A stretch of 64,000 nt of DNA from JBBRHQ01 sp963781345 (GCA_963781345.1 CAWAFQ010000009.1:52212-116211); one strand, 5' to 3'. Shown: positions 35,671-44,082, counted from the first letter of the stretch. The notes: generated from the letters alone by a model not told the origin. A program made the numbers and translations.

Positions 35671-35865
35671 TCAAGCCACCGATCGCGGCGCCGGAACCCC
35701 CAGTTGCCTGCAGATCGCCCGAACCGTCCCGGGTCGGATCTCCTTGTGACGCGGAACGGTCGACGGGCTGCCGTCGGGCCCACGCCACTTCGCGTGGTGG
35801 CCGCCCTCGCCGATGAAACTGCAGCCGTTGTCGCGAAGGTGACGCTCGAGGTCGCGTCGCTTCAC
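35671..35865 (-). CDS. hicA: HicA-type mRNA interferase toxin
   Basis: 64 residues, the typical HicA size and dsRBD-like fold: MKRRDLERHLRDNGCSFIGE, then GHHAKWRGPDGS with the conserved His of the active site, and STVPRHKEIRPGTVRAICRQLG. HicA cleaves mRNA and tmRNA unless bound by HicB. Its start overlaps the hicB stop by 4 bases. The cassette lies between the tRNA-Arg and a duplicated tRNA-Arg 3' end. Confidence 0.9.
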   Translation of the reverse strand: MKRRDLERHLRDNGCSFIGEGGHHAKWRGPDGSPSTVPRHKEIRPGTVRAICRQLGVPAPRSVA

Positions 35866-36089
35866 CGAGTCACGGTGAGCGTGAGGGACTCGCTGTCGTC
35901 TGCGGCGCGCTCACCAGTCAGCTCTTCATCTGGAGTGAGCAGGGTCTCGAGCGCATCGATGACGTTCTCGCGGGCCTCCTCTCGAGAGGTCCCTTCGCTG
36001 ATCGCACCAGGGATCTCGACGACCTGGGCCGTCAGCCAGCCGTCTCCAGCATCCTCGTAGCGGATCGTCAGATGCAACTCGTCGATCAT
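35862..36089 (-). CDS. hicB: HicB-type antitoxin
   Basis: 75 residues with the HicB partial RNase H-like fold: LHLTIRYEDAGDGWLTAQVVEIPGAISEGTS and EARENVIDALETLLTPDEE. No C-terminal DNA-binding domain is obvious, as in short HicB forms. The order is antitoxin first, toxin second, translationally coupled. Together with hicA it forms a type II toxin-antitoxin system, probably on a small island. Confidence 0.88.
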   Translation of the reverse strand: MIDELHLTIRYEDAGDGWLTAQVVEIPGAISEGTSREEARENVIDALETLLTPDEELTGERAADDSESLTLTVTR

Positions 36090-36181
36090 GCAGACAAGAT
36101 AGTCCGTCGCTGCAATCGCGTCCAGCGCTGCGCGAGAACTCGCACGGCCATGTTGCAGTCGTGCCTGATACCGACGATCAA

Positions 36182-36223
36182 TCTACGAAACCGAAGGTCA
36201 AAGGTTCGAATCCTGTCGGGCGC
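36182..36223 (+). repeat. Duplicated 3' half of tRNA-Arg (att-like), copy 1
   Basis: 42 bases matching 35396-35437 with a single mismatch (CACAGG to CAAAGG): the anticodon loop, variable loop, T-arm and 3' acceptor strand. Not preceded by a D-arm, so not a functional tRNA. Together with the real gene it brackets hicBA 786 bases apart. Confidence 0.85.
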
Positions 36224-36305
36224 CCGCTCTTCGGATTTGGCGCAAACGACTCTGGTGATGCGATATCCGGGAGGTCGTTACAGGCTGTCGCCGCTCAGGA
36301 AGCCC

Positions 36306-36971
36306 TCAATGGATTTGCACGATTCTGACCTCGACCCGGTCGAGCTCCGAGCTCGCGGTGCAGTCGTTGTCTCCCCGGAGCTGCGCAGTGACCGTCAGCG
36401 GGGTTCCGGGGCTGAGGAGACCGAAGGGACCGTCCGCGTCGTGGCTGGTGCGCGTGACGAGAGTCGTCGAATTGTCGTCGTCCGGACTGAGGAAAACCCT
36501 CGTGTCCTCCCCGTTGACGAAAAGGAAGACATCCGGTTGGCAGGAGTTGATTGCGTTCGTGGTCGCGATCGTGAACTGCGCCTCCGCCGCGAGAGCCGCG
36601 ACCTGGCCGGCCCGGGGCGTAAATGTCGTCTTCCCGGTAAGTGGCAAGGGCGAAGTCGTGTTCGTGTTGATCGACCCCTGCGGCCCGCCCTTGGCCGAAC
36701 CGGTCACGTCCGCGATGTCGTTGTGGATCACGCCCGCGGCGATGTCGGCGGCCCCGACCGTCCCGTTCTTGATCTTCGGGCTCGTCACCGCGTTCTTGCC
36801 GATGTCCGAGTTCTTCACGGCTCCCGGCGCGAGGTTCCTGCTGCGCACGTCGTTCTTGCCGAGATGAATGGCGGCGTAAACGGTGCCACCGCCGACTGCG
36901 AGAACGAGCGCGATCGTGGCGGCGACGTTCGCGTAGGTCAGCTTTGGACGCAGGTTCATCGTTTGTCTCAC
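36306..36971 (-). CDS. Surface protein with repeat stalk, member 2 of 3
   Basis: 221 residues. The hydrophobic segment VAATIALVLAVGGGTVYAA (a signal/anchor) is followed by stalk units such as APGAVKNSDIGKNAVTSPKI and KNGTVGAADIAAGV. The C-terminal head is a beta-rich domain with Cys at INSCQPDVF and DNDCTASSE. It lies between two copies of the tRNA-Arg 3' end, so it may have come with an element. Same architecture as 23154-23816 and 56036-56644 but a different head. Confidence 0.68.
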   Translation of the reverse strand: MRQTMNLRPKLTYANVAATIALVLAVGGGTVYAAIHLGKNDVRSRNLAPGAVKNSDIGKNAVTSPKIKNGTVGAADIAAGVIHNDIADVTGSAKGGPQGSINTNTTSPLPLTGKTTFTPRAGQVAALAAEAQFTIATTNAINSCQPDVFLFVNGEDTRVFLSPDDDNSTTLVTRTSHDADGPFGLLSPGTPLTVTAQLRGDNDCTASSELDRVEVRIVQIH

Positions 36972-37303
36972 CCCGAGTTCGTCTCTCGGCGCCAGCCTAC
37001 CTGAGGCGGGCTGGGGCGCGTCCCGGCGCCGAGAGGACAGCTGGGAGAGCTTTGTGCCGGCGTCGGCTGCAGGGGCGCGGGCCAGCTGCGCTCGTTTCCG
37101 GTCAACGGGACCGACTGTATCTCTGCGAAACTGGAGGTCACAGGGCCGAGTCCTGTCGGGCGCGCTTCCTCGAAGTCACGGGGAATTGCCTGGGGGCGGA
37201 AGGAACCCGCGGTTGGCTCAAATCGGGCAAGCGGGTAGCCTGGGGCAAGGCGATCTGGCAATCAGCGGGAGCGCCATGCGACCCGCACGAGGAGTGGAGC
37301 AAG
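36972..37303. other. Gene-poor region with degenerate tRNA-Arg remnant
   Basis: No convincing gene. It holds the degenerate tRNA-Arg 3' copy at 37122-37166 and the leader of the aldehyde dehydrogenase gene with its ribosome binding site (GGAGTGGAG, 37290-37298). Confidence 0.5.
37122..37166 (+). repeat. Degenerate tRNA-Arg 3' half (att-like), copy 2
   Basis: 45 bases aligned to the tRNA-Arg 3' half with roughly six mismatches, including changes inside the T-loop (TTCGAAT to GCCGAGT) that break base-pairing rules for a tRNA. The 3' acceptor strand CGGGCGCGCT is fully kept. It looks like an older attachment-site scar. Confidence 0.65.
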
Positions 37304-38674
37304 ATGAGCAAATACGCAGTCATAAACCCGGCCAACGGCGAGACGGTCAAGGAGTATCCGCAGACCTCCGACGCGGACGTCTCCGCAGCGATCTCGGCGG
37401 CGGATGACGCTCACCGAGACTGGTCGCTGAAGACGACCGTTTCCGAGCGGGCCGCCCTGATCCAACGGGTGGCCGACCTTCACTCCGAGCGTCGGGAGAC
37501 GCTGGCCGAGATCGCCGTGCGGGAGATGGGCAAGCCGATGGAGCAGGCCCTCGGCGAGGTGGACTTCTGCGTCGACATCTACGGCTACTACGCCGACCAC
37601 GCGGAGGACTTTCTCAAGGACGAGCCGATCTCGCTCCTTGCGGGCGACGGCACCGCGCTGATCCGGCGGACGTCGATCGGCCCCCTGCTGGGAATCATGC
37701 CCTGGAACTTCCCCTATTACCAGGTGGCGCGCTTCGCCGGGCCGAACCTCATCGTCGGCAACACGATCCTGCTGAAGCCGGCGCACCAGTGCCCCGAGTC
37801 GGCGGAGGCGATGCAGGCGATCTTCCGCGACGCCGGCCTCCCCGACGGCGCCTACCAGACCATCCTCGCCACGAACGATCAGATCGAGGAGGTAATCGCC
37901 GATCCGCGAATCCGGGGTGTCTCGCTGACCGGTTCCGAGCGGGCCGGAGCCGCGGTGGCCGAGATTGCCGGGCGCAACCTGAAGAAGGTCGTCCTCGAGC
38001 TCGGCGGATCCGATCCGTTTGTCCTCCTCGGAGCCGAGAACCTCGACGAGGCGGTCGAGGCCGCGGTCGCCGGGCGCCTCGACAACACCGGCCAGTCCTG
38101 CAATGCGGCGAAGCGCTTCATCGTCGCCGATGAGCTCTACGACAACTTCCTCGAGAAGTTCAAGGCCGCGATGAGCGCCGCCGAGCCGGGCGATCCGACC
38201 TCAGAGGACACCGCGATGGGCCCGCTCTCCTCTGCGAGTGCTGCGGAGACGCTGCAGGATCAGCTCGATCGGGCGGTCGCCCAGGGCGCCGAGATAGCCG
38301 CCGGCGGGGATCGAGATGGCAACTACTTCTCGAGCACCGTGCTGGTCGGGGTGGGTCCGGACAACGACGCCTACCGCGAGGAGTTCTTCGGCCCGGTTGC
38401 GACCGTTTTCCGGGTCGGCTCCGAAGAGGAGGCGATCGAGCTGGCGAACGACACGCCGTTCGGGCTCGGTTCATACGTCTTCTCCGACGACCCGGAGCAG
38501 GCGCTACGGGTGGCGGACGGCCTCGATACCGGGATGGTCTACGTCAACGGGGTCGGCGCCGACGGAGCCGAGCTGCCCTTCGGCGGGGTCAAGCGATCCG
38601 GCTTCGGCCGGGAGCTCGGCCGCTACGGCATCGAGGAGTTCGTCAACAAGAAGCTGATCCGCGTGCTGAAGTAA
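37304..38674 (+). CDS. NAD(P)-dependent aldehyde dehydrogenase (succinate-semialdehyde type)
   Basis: 456 residues from the ATG at 37304. Motifs: GIMPWNFPYYQVARFAGPNL, the Glu in KKVVLELGGSDPFVLLG, the nucleophilic Cys in DNTGQSCNAAKRF, EEFFGPVATVFR and FGGVKRSGFGRELG. Length is that of the compact SSADH-like group, which oxidises short semialdehydes. Its last 78 bases (38597-38674) are duplicated at 39803-39880. The next gene starts 44 bases on, likely the same transcript. Confidence 0.9.
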   Translation: MSKYAVINPANGETVKEYPQTSDADVSAAISAADDAHRDWSLKTTVSERAALIQRVADLHSERRETLAEIAVREMGKPMEQALGEVDFCVDIYGYYADHAEDFLKDEPISLLAGDGTALIRRTSIGPLLGIMPWNFPYYQVARFAGPNLIVGNTILLKPAHQCPESAEAMQAIFRDAGLPDGAYQTILATNDQIEEVIADPRIRGVSLTGSERAGAAVAEIAGRNLKKVVLELGGSDPFVLLGAENLDEAVEAAVAGRLDNTGQSCNAAKRFIVADELYDNFLEKFKAAMSAAEPGDPTSEDTAMGPLSSASAAETLQDQLDRAVAQGAEIAAGGDRDGNYFSSTVLVGVGPDNDAYREEFFGPVATVFRVGSEEEAIELANDTPFGLGSYVFSDDPEQALRVADGLDTGMVYVNGVGADGAELPFGGVKRSGFGRELGRYGIEEFVNKKLIRVLK

Positions 38675-38718
38675 GCGCCTCGCTTCGAGTTCTCAATCGG
38701 CACCAGGAGGAGCAACAG

Positions 38719-39669
38719 ATGGAACCGGTACATCGGGATCACCTGCCGCCTCTCGACGGGGAGCTGTTCCTCACCGATGGCGGCTTGGAGACGTATCTCA
38801 TCTTTCACCGCGGGCTCGAGCTGCCCGAGTTCGCCGCGTTCGACCTGCTGAAGGACGAGGCGGGGCGGGCGGAGCTACGTGACTACTACAGGCCGTACCT
38901 GCAACTGGCAGCTCGAAATGATGTCGGCTTCATCCTCGAGAGCCCAACCTGGCGCGCCAACCCGCGCTGGGGAGCGGCGGTGGGATACGACGAACCGGGG
39001 GTCGCCCAGGCCAACCGTGACGCCATCACCTTGATGGAGGAGCTGCGCCAGTCAGACGTTGAGGGCGACCGTCCGGTATTGATCAGCGGCTGCATAGGCC
39101 CCCATGACGACGGCTATTCTCCAAGCGAGGTACTCGACGCCGACGAGGCACGTGCCTACCATGCTTTTCAGGTCGGAGCGATCTCCGAGACCTCCGCCGA
39201 CATGGTGACGGCGATAACGATGACCTATGTCGAGGAGGCCCTGGGAGTGGCCCGAGCGGCAAGTGCGGTCGGCATGCCGGTGGTGATCTCCTTCACCCTC
39301 GAGACCGACGGAAGGCTTCCGAGCGGTCAGGCACTTGCAGAGGCAATTGAGCAGGTCGATGCCGACCCTGGATCTGAGGTCGCCTACTTCATGATCAACT
39401 GCGCTCACCCCACTCACTTCGAATCGCTGCTGGAGACGGGGGAGCCCTGGCTGGAGCGAGTACAGGGGCTGCGCGCCAACGCCTCCCGGATGAGCCACGC
39501 CGAACTAGACGAGGCAACTGAGCTCGACGACGGTGACCCCGACGACCTGGCAGCCCGCTACGTCTCCCTGCGCGAGCGGCTGCCAAGGCTGAACGTTCTG
39601 GGCGGCTGTTGCGGCACCGATCACCGGCACGTGACGCGGATCTGCTCCGCCGTCACGGGTACCGCCTAG
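38719..39669 (+). CDS. Homocysteine S-methyltransferase family protein
   Basis: 316 residues with the (beta-alpha)8 homocysteine-binding fold: FLTDGGLETYLIFHRGLELP at the start, SGCIGPHDDGYSPSEVL and the zinc-binding cysteines in MINCAHP and LGGCCGTDHRHV. The methyl donor could be S-methylmethionine, betaine or methyl-folate; the short single-domain form suggests a MmuM/betaine-type reaction. RBS GGAGGAG precedes the ATG. It follows the aldehyde dehydrogenase. Confidence 0.88.
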   Translation: MEPVHRDHLPPLDGELFLTDGGLETYLIFHRGLELPEFAAFDLLKDEAGRAELRDYYRPYLQLAARNDVGFILESPTWRANPRWGAAVGYDEPGVAQANRDAITLMEELRQSDVEGDRPVLISGCIGPHDDGYSPSEVLDADEARAYHAFQVGAISETSADMVTAITMTYVEEALGVARAASAVGMPVVISFTLETDGRLPSGQALAEAIEQVDADPGSEVAYFMINCAHPTHFESLLETGEPWLERVQGLRANASRMSHAELDEATELDDGDPDDLAARYVSLRERLPRLNVLGGCCGTDHRHVTRICSAVTGTA

Positions 39670-39683
39670 GGCTGCGACCGACG

Positions 39684-39880
39684 ATGGCTGAAGATCGCGG
39701 TTCGACGGTCTGGTCACCGGTGGCTCCGGCTATCTTCGGCGGCTGGTGCGTGATCGAGCTCCTGCGCCGCGGCTACGCGGTGAGGACAACCGTTCGCAGC
39801 CTTCCGGCTTCGGCCGGGAGCTCGGCCGCTACGGCATCGAGGAGTTCGTCAACAAGAAGCTGATCCGCGTGCTGAAGTAG
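39684..39880 (+). pseudogene. Chimeric scar: SDR gene 5' end joined to aldehyde dehydrogenase gene 3' end
   Basis: Bases 39684 to about 39802 match the start of the SDR gene at 46414 onward (MAEDRGSTV..., with one T missing and several substitutions). From 39803 to 39880 the sequence matches the last 78 bases of the aldehyde dehydrogenase gene (38597-38674), differing only in the stop codon (TAA to TAG). The product would be meaningless. It records a deletion or gene-conversion event between loci that are 7.7 kb apart now. Confidence 0.8.
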
Positions 39881-39968
39881 CTCGGGCGGCCGAGCGGAGG
39901 CCCGCCGGCGGCCGGCGCTTGCTTCGCGGCTGCATGTGTCTCACGCGGCCACCACGACGGGACGAGGG

Positions 39969-41656
39969 TCATCGCCGGGGTCGATCGCCGGCGCTGCCCA
40001 TCGGAACCGGGTAGCCGTGGCGGCTCACGTACCAGGAGGGCACCGGCAGCCTGCCCTCGACCGCTAAGCGGCAGTCGTCTGCGCCGCAGACGACCAGCCG
40101 GGCGAGCCACTGCTCGAGCCACTCGCGCACCGCGCCGAAGCCCGGTTTGGCGTCCAGCGAGTTGGTCTCGCGACGGTCGTTTCGCAGGTCGTAGATCTCA
40201 TAGCCTGCGTCGTCGGCGTAGCGGATCATCTTCCAGACGCCGTAGCGAAGCGCCGCGTAGGTGCGTCGATGGGCCGCCTCGGAGACACCGCTGCCCCTCT
40301 CGACGACCGGACCGGGCGCGGTGAGCGGCTCGAAGGACTCGATCAGAACGGTGCGATCGCCCTGGTTGGTCTCCTCGGGGTCGCGGATGTAGGGGAGCAG
40401 GTTGATCCCGTCGACGGGACGGTCGGGCTCGGCCCCTGCGATGCGGGCGATCGTCGGCGCTATGTCGATGTTGGCGGCGAGCGTCGTTGAGAAGCGGCGC
40501 TGTGGAACGCCGGGACCGCGAATCACGAGGGGCATGTGGGTGGCAGATTCGTACGCCAGGAACTTGGAGCTCTCGAAGCGGTGGTCACCCTGGAAGACGC
40601 CGTTGTCTGAGAGGAAGAAGATCCAGGTGTTCTCCAGCCTTCCGGCCCCGCGCAGCGCGTCGAGCACGCGGCCGACGCCGTCGTCGAGTCCCTTCAGCGC
40701 CTCCAGGCGGCGGCGGTAGCGGATGTCCACCTTGCGGATCTCGTTCGGGCCCATGCGGCGGCGGACCCTGACCACTTCCGGCTTGTCGGAGACGTCGCGC
40801 TCGTTGAAGGCGGCGTCGCGGGGGGCCCGCATTCTTGACGGTGCCCGCGTAGCGCGAGGGTGGCTGGGGGCCAGGGCCGGGGTGGTTGTCGTCGTGGGGG
40901 GCGGTGTAGTCGATCTGCAGGTAGAACGGTTTCTGGCTTGCCGAGAGCTGGCCGATCTGGGCACGGCGAGGTCGGTGAGGACGTCGGTGTTGTAGGTGGC
41001 CCCCGGGCTGCCGGAGAGGATGCTGGGCGGGTCGGGGTGGGCGTAGGAGCCCAGCGGCCCGATCACCGCTCCGTTTATGTTGAGTCGGTAGCCGTAGTAG
41101 CTGCGGGCGTCCTCGTCCCCAGTCAGGGTGAGCCACTGATCCCAGCCCGGCGGCACCTCGGCCGGGTCGGCGTCGCCGTAGAGGTTGAGGAACTTGCCCA
41201 CGTGGGACGTGGCGTAGCCGGATGCCTGCAGCCAGGAAGGGAGGGAGTGGTCCCCGACGCGGCTCTTGAAGGTCGGGTAGCCGCCGGCCTGGGGCTGGTT
41301 GGTCTTTACCCCGGTGTTGTGTGGGTACTGCCCGGTCAGCAGGCTGGTTCGCGAGGGGCAGCAGATCGGCTCGGTGGCGTAATAGTTGGCGAAACTGACG
41401 CCGTGGTGGACGATCCGCTTCAACGTCAGCCGGCATCGCCGCGACCAACCGGCCGTGGCTGTCCTTGTAGCGGGTGGTCAGGTTCCTCGCGGGTCTGATC
41501 GTCGGTCTGGATCAGCACGATGTCGGGCGGTTCGGGGTCGGCCCTGGGCCCCGGCTCGAGCCCTCGCGCGCTCTGCGCGGCCAGCCAGGCGCAGGCGAGA
41601 ACCGCCAGGGCAGGAAGCACCGGCAACCACCTCGACCTGACGTGGGCCTGGCGCAT
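39969..41656 (-). pseudogene. Secreted sulfatase, multiply frameshifted
   Basis: The rejoined product has a signal peptide (LPVLPALAVLACAWLAAQSA), DIVLIQTDDQT near the start, the formylglycine motif CCPSRTSLLTG (C-x-P-S-R), HVGKFLNLYGD, IFFLSDNGVFQGDHR and a C-terminal domain. Frames must change near 41487, 41427, 40962 and 40830 to read through it: KDSHGRLVAAMP lies in one frame, IVHHGVSFANYY in another, and PFYLQIDYTAPHDDNHPG in a third. Four shifts in one gene point to decay or a bad sequence patch. Arylsulfatase-type enzymes release sulfate from sulfated glycans or small esters outside the cell. Confidence 0.8.
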
Positions 41657-41963
41657 GCGAATCGATCATAAGCCCGGACAAGCTGTGCGATGGGCGGGGC
41701 TTCCCGGTTGCAACCCGACACCTGTGCGGTCTACCCATCTGCGAAACCGAAGGTGCGCGGTCAGTCAATCCTTGAGTGCGCCTCAGACCGTCGGAGTGGC
41801 TGGCGCGGGGCTCAGACGGCCCTCAGACCTATCGAAATGGCTGCCCTCCTCTGCGGCGAGAGCACAAAGCAGCCTGACAATCTGTCCGCGTTTCCGTTTC
41901 ATGACCGGAGGATCAAGTCACTACTTTTGATCCGGTGAGCATTTATGCCGATACTTCACACCT
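41657..41963. other. Intergenic region before the ECF sigma gene
   Basis: No gene seen. It carries a weak tRNA-Arg-like fragment (41742-41758, CTGCGAAACCGAAGGT), the inverted repeat at 41910-41933, and the start of the sigma-factor transcript region. The local composition is slightly lower in GC than the flanking genes. Confidence 0.5.
41910..41933. promoter_or_regulatory. Inverted repeat upstream of ECF sigma gene
   Basis: GGATCAA (41910-41916) and TTGATCC (41927-41933) form a 7-bp palindrome with a 10-base centre, 30 bases before the sigma-factor ATG. Position suits an operator or autoregulated promoter element; unproven. Confidence 0.4.
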
Positions 41964-43475
41964 ATGACAGAGGCGATAGCTCTCCCGGGATCGATTCTGC
42001 GCCCTCGGCCCGTCCGGTTGTTCTCCGACGATCACTTGGTCAACCGTGCGAGCAAGGGGGACGAGCGCGCACTTGCGGCAATCTACGACCGCTACCACCA
42101 GGACCTCTTCCGCTATTGCGAGGCGACTCTCGGCAACGCCCAGGACGCCCAGGACGCGCTCCAGAACACGATGGTCAAGGCCTTGCAGGCACTGCCGGGG
42201 GAGCAGAGGGAGATCAAGCTCAAACCCTGGCTCTACCGGATCGCCCACAACGAGGCGATCGAGGTCTTGAGAAGGCGACGTCCGGTCGCCCAGCTCGACG
42301 AGGCAACCGCCCCTCAGGTACAGGCCGCGCCGCACGACAGCTTCGAGACGCGCGAGCGCCTGCGCGAGCTGGTCAGCGATCTAGGCGGGTTGCCCGAGCG
42401 CCAGCGCAGCGCGTTGGTGATGCGCGAGCTCTCCGGTATGAGCTTCGACGATATCGGCGCCAGCCTTGGGGCAAGCCCTGCGGTTGTCCGGCAGACGATC
42501 TACGAGGCTCGCTCCAGCCTTCAGCAGATGAGCGAGGGGCGTGAGATGAGCTGCGAGGAGGTCAAGCATGCGATTTCCGACGGTGACGGGAGGATCCTGC
42601 GCCGACGCGACATGCGCGCTCACCTGCGGGCGTGCTCGAGCTGCGGAGACTTCCGTGCCGGTATCGCGACCCGACGACGGGACCTTGCCGCCCTAAGCCC
42701 GTTGCCCGCTACCGCGTCCGCCGGCCTGCTTCACGGCGTTCTCGGTGGCGCCCATGGCGGCTCTGGGTCGGGCGCGCTGGCCGCTGCTCTTGGAGGAGGT
42801 ACCGGCAAGGCCGTCGCGACCTCGGCATTGCTGAAATCCGCGGCCGCGGTCCTCGCGGTTACCGCAGTCGGAGTAACAGCCGCAAACACGACCGGCCTGA
42901 TCCACGTCGGCCCAGGTTCGCAGGAGACCGACCTGCCAGCCCACCCAAATGCGGCAAAGGCTGCGGCGACCGGGCAGGCCGCCTCTTCGCGCTCTGCCAC
43001 GGGAGCCGATCGGCAGGGGTCCGGGCAGTCCGCCTCCTCGCGCTCTGCCACGGGAGCCGATCGGCAGGGGTCCGGGAAGCTTCGCAAGCTCGATCAATTG
43101 GCTGGTCGGGGAGCGAAATCAGAAGGAGGCAAGGGACTCCACTCGGCGAGCACCCAATCGTCGACCGGGGCCCAGAATCAGCAGACCAAAGCCTCCGGCG
43201 AGGCCGCAACGATTCCAAGCGCTCACGGTGGCCGTGGTACGCCCCCTGCTGCAGCCTCCCACGGCCAGCAGACTGCAGCCTCCCACCAGCCGCAACTCCC
43301 GACGCAGGCCCAAGACCACCCGACCGCCACCTCCCATCCGAGTCCCCAGGCAACGCCACCGAGCGTGGCGTCGCATCCTGCGCCTGCCAAGGCGCCCCCG
43401 AGCCCGCCGGTCGATCCACCGGTGGCCGGCAATTCCGGCACCTCGGTTCACGGGGCCACCGGTCACGGTCGCTGA
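41964..43475 (+). CDS. ECF sigma factor with fused zinc-finger, transmembrane helix and extracellular tail
   Basis: 503 residues. Residues ~22-105 are sigma region 2 (DDHLVNRASKGDERALAAIY, QDALQNTMVKALQ, KPWLYRIAHNEAIEVLRRRR) and ~130-190 region 4 (LPERQRSALVMRELSGMSFD, the HTH ASLGASPAVVRQTIYEARSS). A zinc-finger anti-sigma-like segment follows (MSCEEVKHAI ... RAHLRACSSCGDFRAG, H-x3-C-x2-C). Then a single hydrophobic helix (SALLKSAAAVLAVTAVGVTA, ~292-311) and ~190 Ser/Thr/Pro/His-rich residues with two 17-residue repeats (SATGADRQGSG). This puts sigma and anti-sigma in one membrane-tethered chain, as in ECF52/53-like factors; release might need proteolysis. The secreted protein at 43622 may be a target. 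Confidence 0.85.
   Translation: MTEAIALPGSILRPRPVRLFSDDHLVNRASKGDERALAAIYDRYHQDLFRYCEATLGNAQDAQDALQNTMVKALQALPGEQREIKLKPWLYRIAHNEAIEVLRRRRPVAQLDEATAPQVQAAPHDSFETRERLRELVSDLGGLPERQRSALVMRELSGMSFDDIGASLGASPAVVRQTIYEARSSLQQMSEGREMSCEEVKHAISDGDGRILRRRDMRAHLRACSSCGDFRAGIATRRRDLAALSPLPATASAGLLHGVLGGAHGGSGSGALAAALGGGTGKAVATSALLKSAAAVLAVTAVGVTAANTTGLIHVGPGSQETDLPAHPNAAKAAATGQAASSRSATGADRQGSGQSASSRSATGADRQGSGKLRKLDQLAGRGAKSEGGKGLHSASTQSSTGAQNQQTKASGEAATIPSAHGGRGTPPAAASHGQQTAASHQPQLPTQAQDHPTATSHPSPQATPPSVASHPAPAKAPPSPPVDPPVAGNSGTSVHGATGHGR
42972..43073. repeat. 51-bp tandem repeat in the sigma-factor tail
   Basis: Two nearly identical 51-bp units (42972-43022, 43023-43073) encode the 17-residue repeat containing SSRSATGADRQGSGQ within the predicted extracellular tail. 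Confidence 0.85.
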
Positions 43476-43621
43476 AAACCGCGCGGTTTGCCCTGACAAC
43501 GCTGGCTCGTCTCCGTTGTAGATGGCGAGGAATATCTCGAAAGGGCGAACCCGCTGCGAAGTGGGGGCGCAAAACCAGGGGCCTTCGAAGCGAAGGTAGC
43601 CCGGTTGCCGAAGGAGGCAAT

Positions 43622-43987
43622 ATGAAGCGCAGTCTGAAGCTCGCACTGATCACCGGCACACTCGCTCTGTGCGCGTCGCCGGCGATGTCCCTGGCGGCGC
43701 CGGGCGGCAACCACCCCGGAGCGGGTGCCAGCCTTCCTGCCAAGGCGAAGGCCTACGGCAAGTACTGCCAGACCGAGAGTAAGAAGCACGTTGACGGAAC
43801 TCCTGGCACGCCCTTCTCGGCGTGCGTCACTGCCATGGCAAAGCTCGCCAACGGCGCGGTGAACAATCCTCGCACGGCCTGCAAGGAGCTGAGCAAGAAG
43901 CACGTCGACGGTGAGAAGGGCACGCCCTTCAGCCAGTGCGTCTCCGCTGGTGCGAAGCTGCTCCACGATCAGGGTGGCCAGCCCTAG
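43622..43987 (+). CDS. Small secreted protein with duplicated KKHVDG...GTPFSxCV motif
   Basis: 121 residues from the ATG at 43622, with a strong CGAAGGAGG ribosome binding site. A signal peptide (LALITGTLALCASPAMSLAA) precedes two similar ~28-residue units: CQTESKKHVDGTPGTPFSAC and CKELSKKHVDGEKGTPFSQC. Each has two Cys about 18 residues apart, likely a disulfide-closed hairpin. It lies 146 bases after the fused sigma factor and ends at a long hairpin at 44019-44053. Function unknown. Confidence 0.75.
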   Translation: MKRSLKLALITGTLALCASPAMSLAAPGGNHPGAGASLPAKAKAYGKYCQTESKKHVDGTPGTPFSACVTAMAKLANGAVNNPRTACKELSKKHVDGEKGTPFSQCVSAGAKLLHDQGGQP

Positions 43988-44018
43988 TACGACTTGGTCT
44001 TCCCTTCAGTGAATGCCG

Positions 44019-44053
44019 CATGTGCGTCCGGCTGTTGCAGCCGGACGCACGTG
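44019..44053 (+). terminator. Long hairpin terminator
   Basis: GTGCGTCCGGCTG (44022-44034) and CAGCCGGACGCAC (44038-44050) form a perfect 13-bp stem with a TTG loop, extended by outer pairs to about 44019-44053. It is 31 bases beyond the stop of the small secreted protein. No T-run follows. Confidence 0.75.
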
Positions 44054-44082
44054 TCCCTCGGGGAAAGCGGCATCATCGCGGT

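Noticed and set aside
37122..37166. Functional second tRNA-Arg gene
   Set aside because: No D-arm or 5' acceptor strand upstream, and the T-loop bases are altered; treated as a scar.
41742..41758. Possible fourth tRNA-Arg 3' fragment
   Set aside because: Only about 16 bases match, and the T-arm and acceptor parts are not preserved; too weak to call an attachment site.
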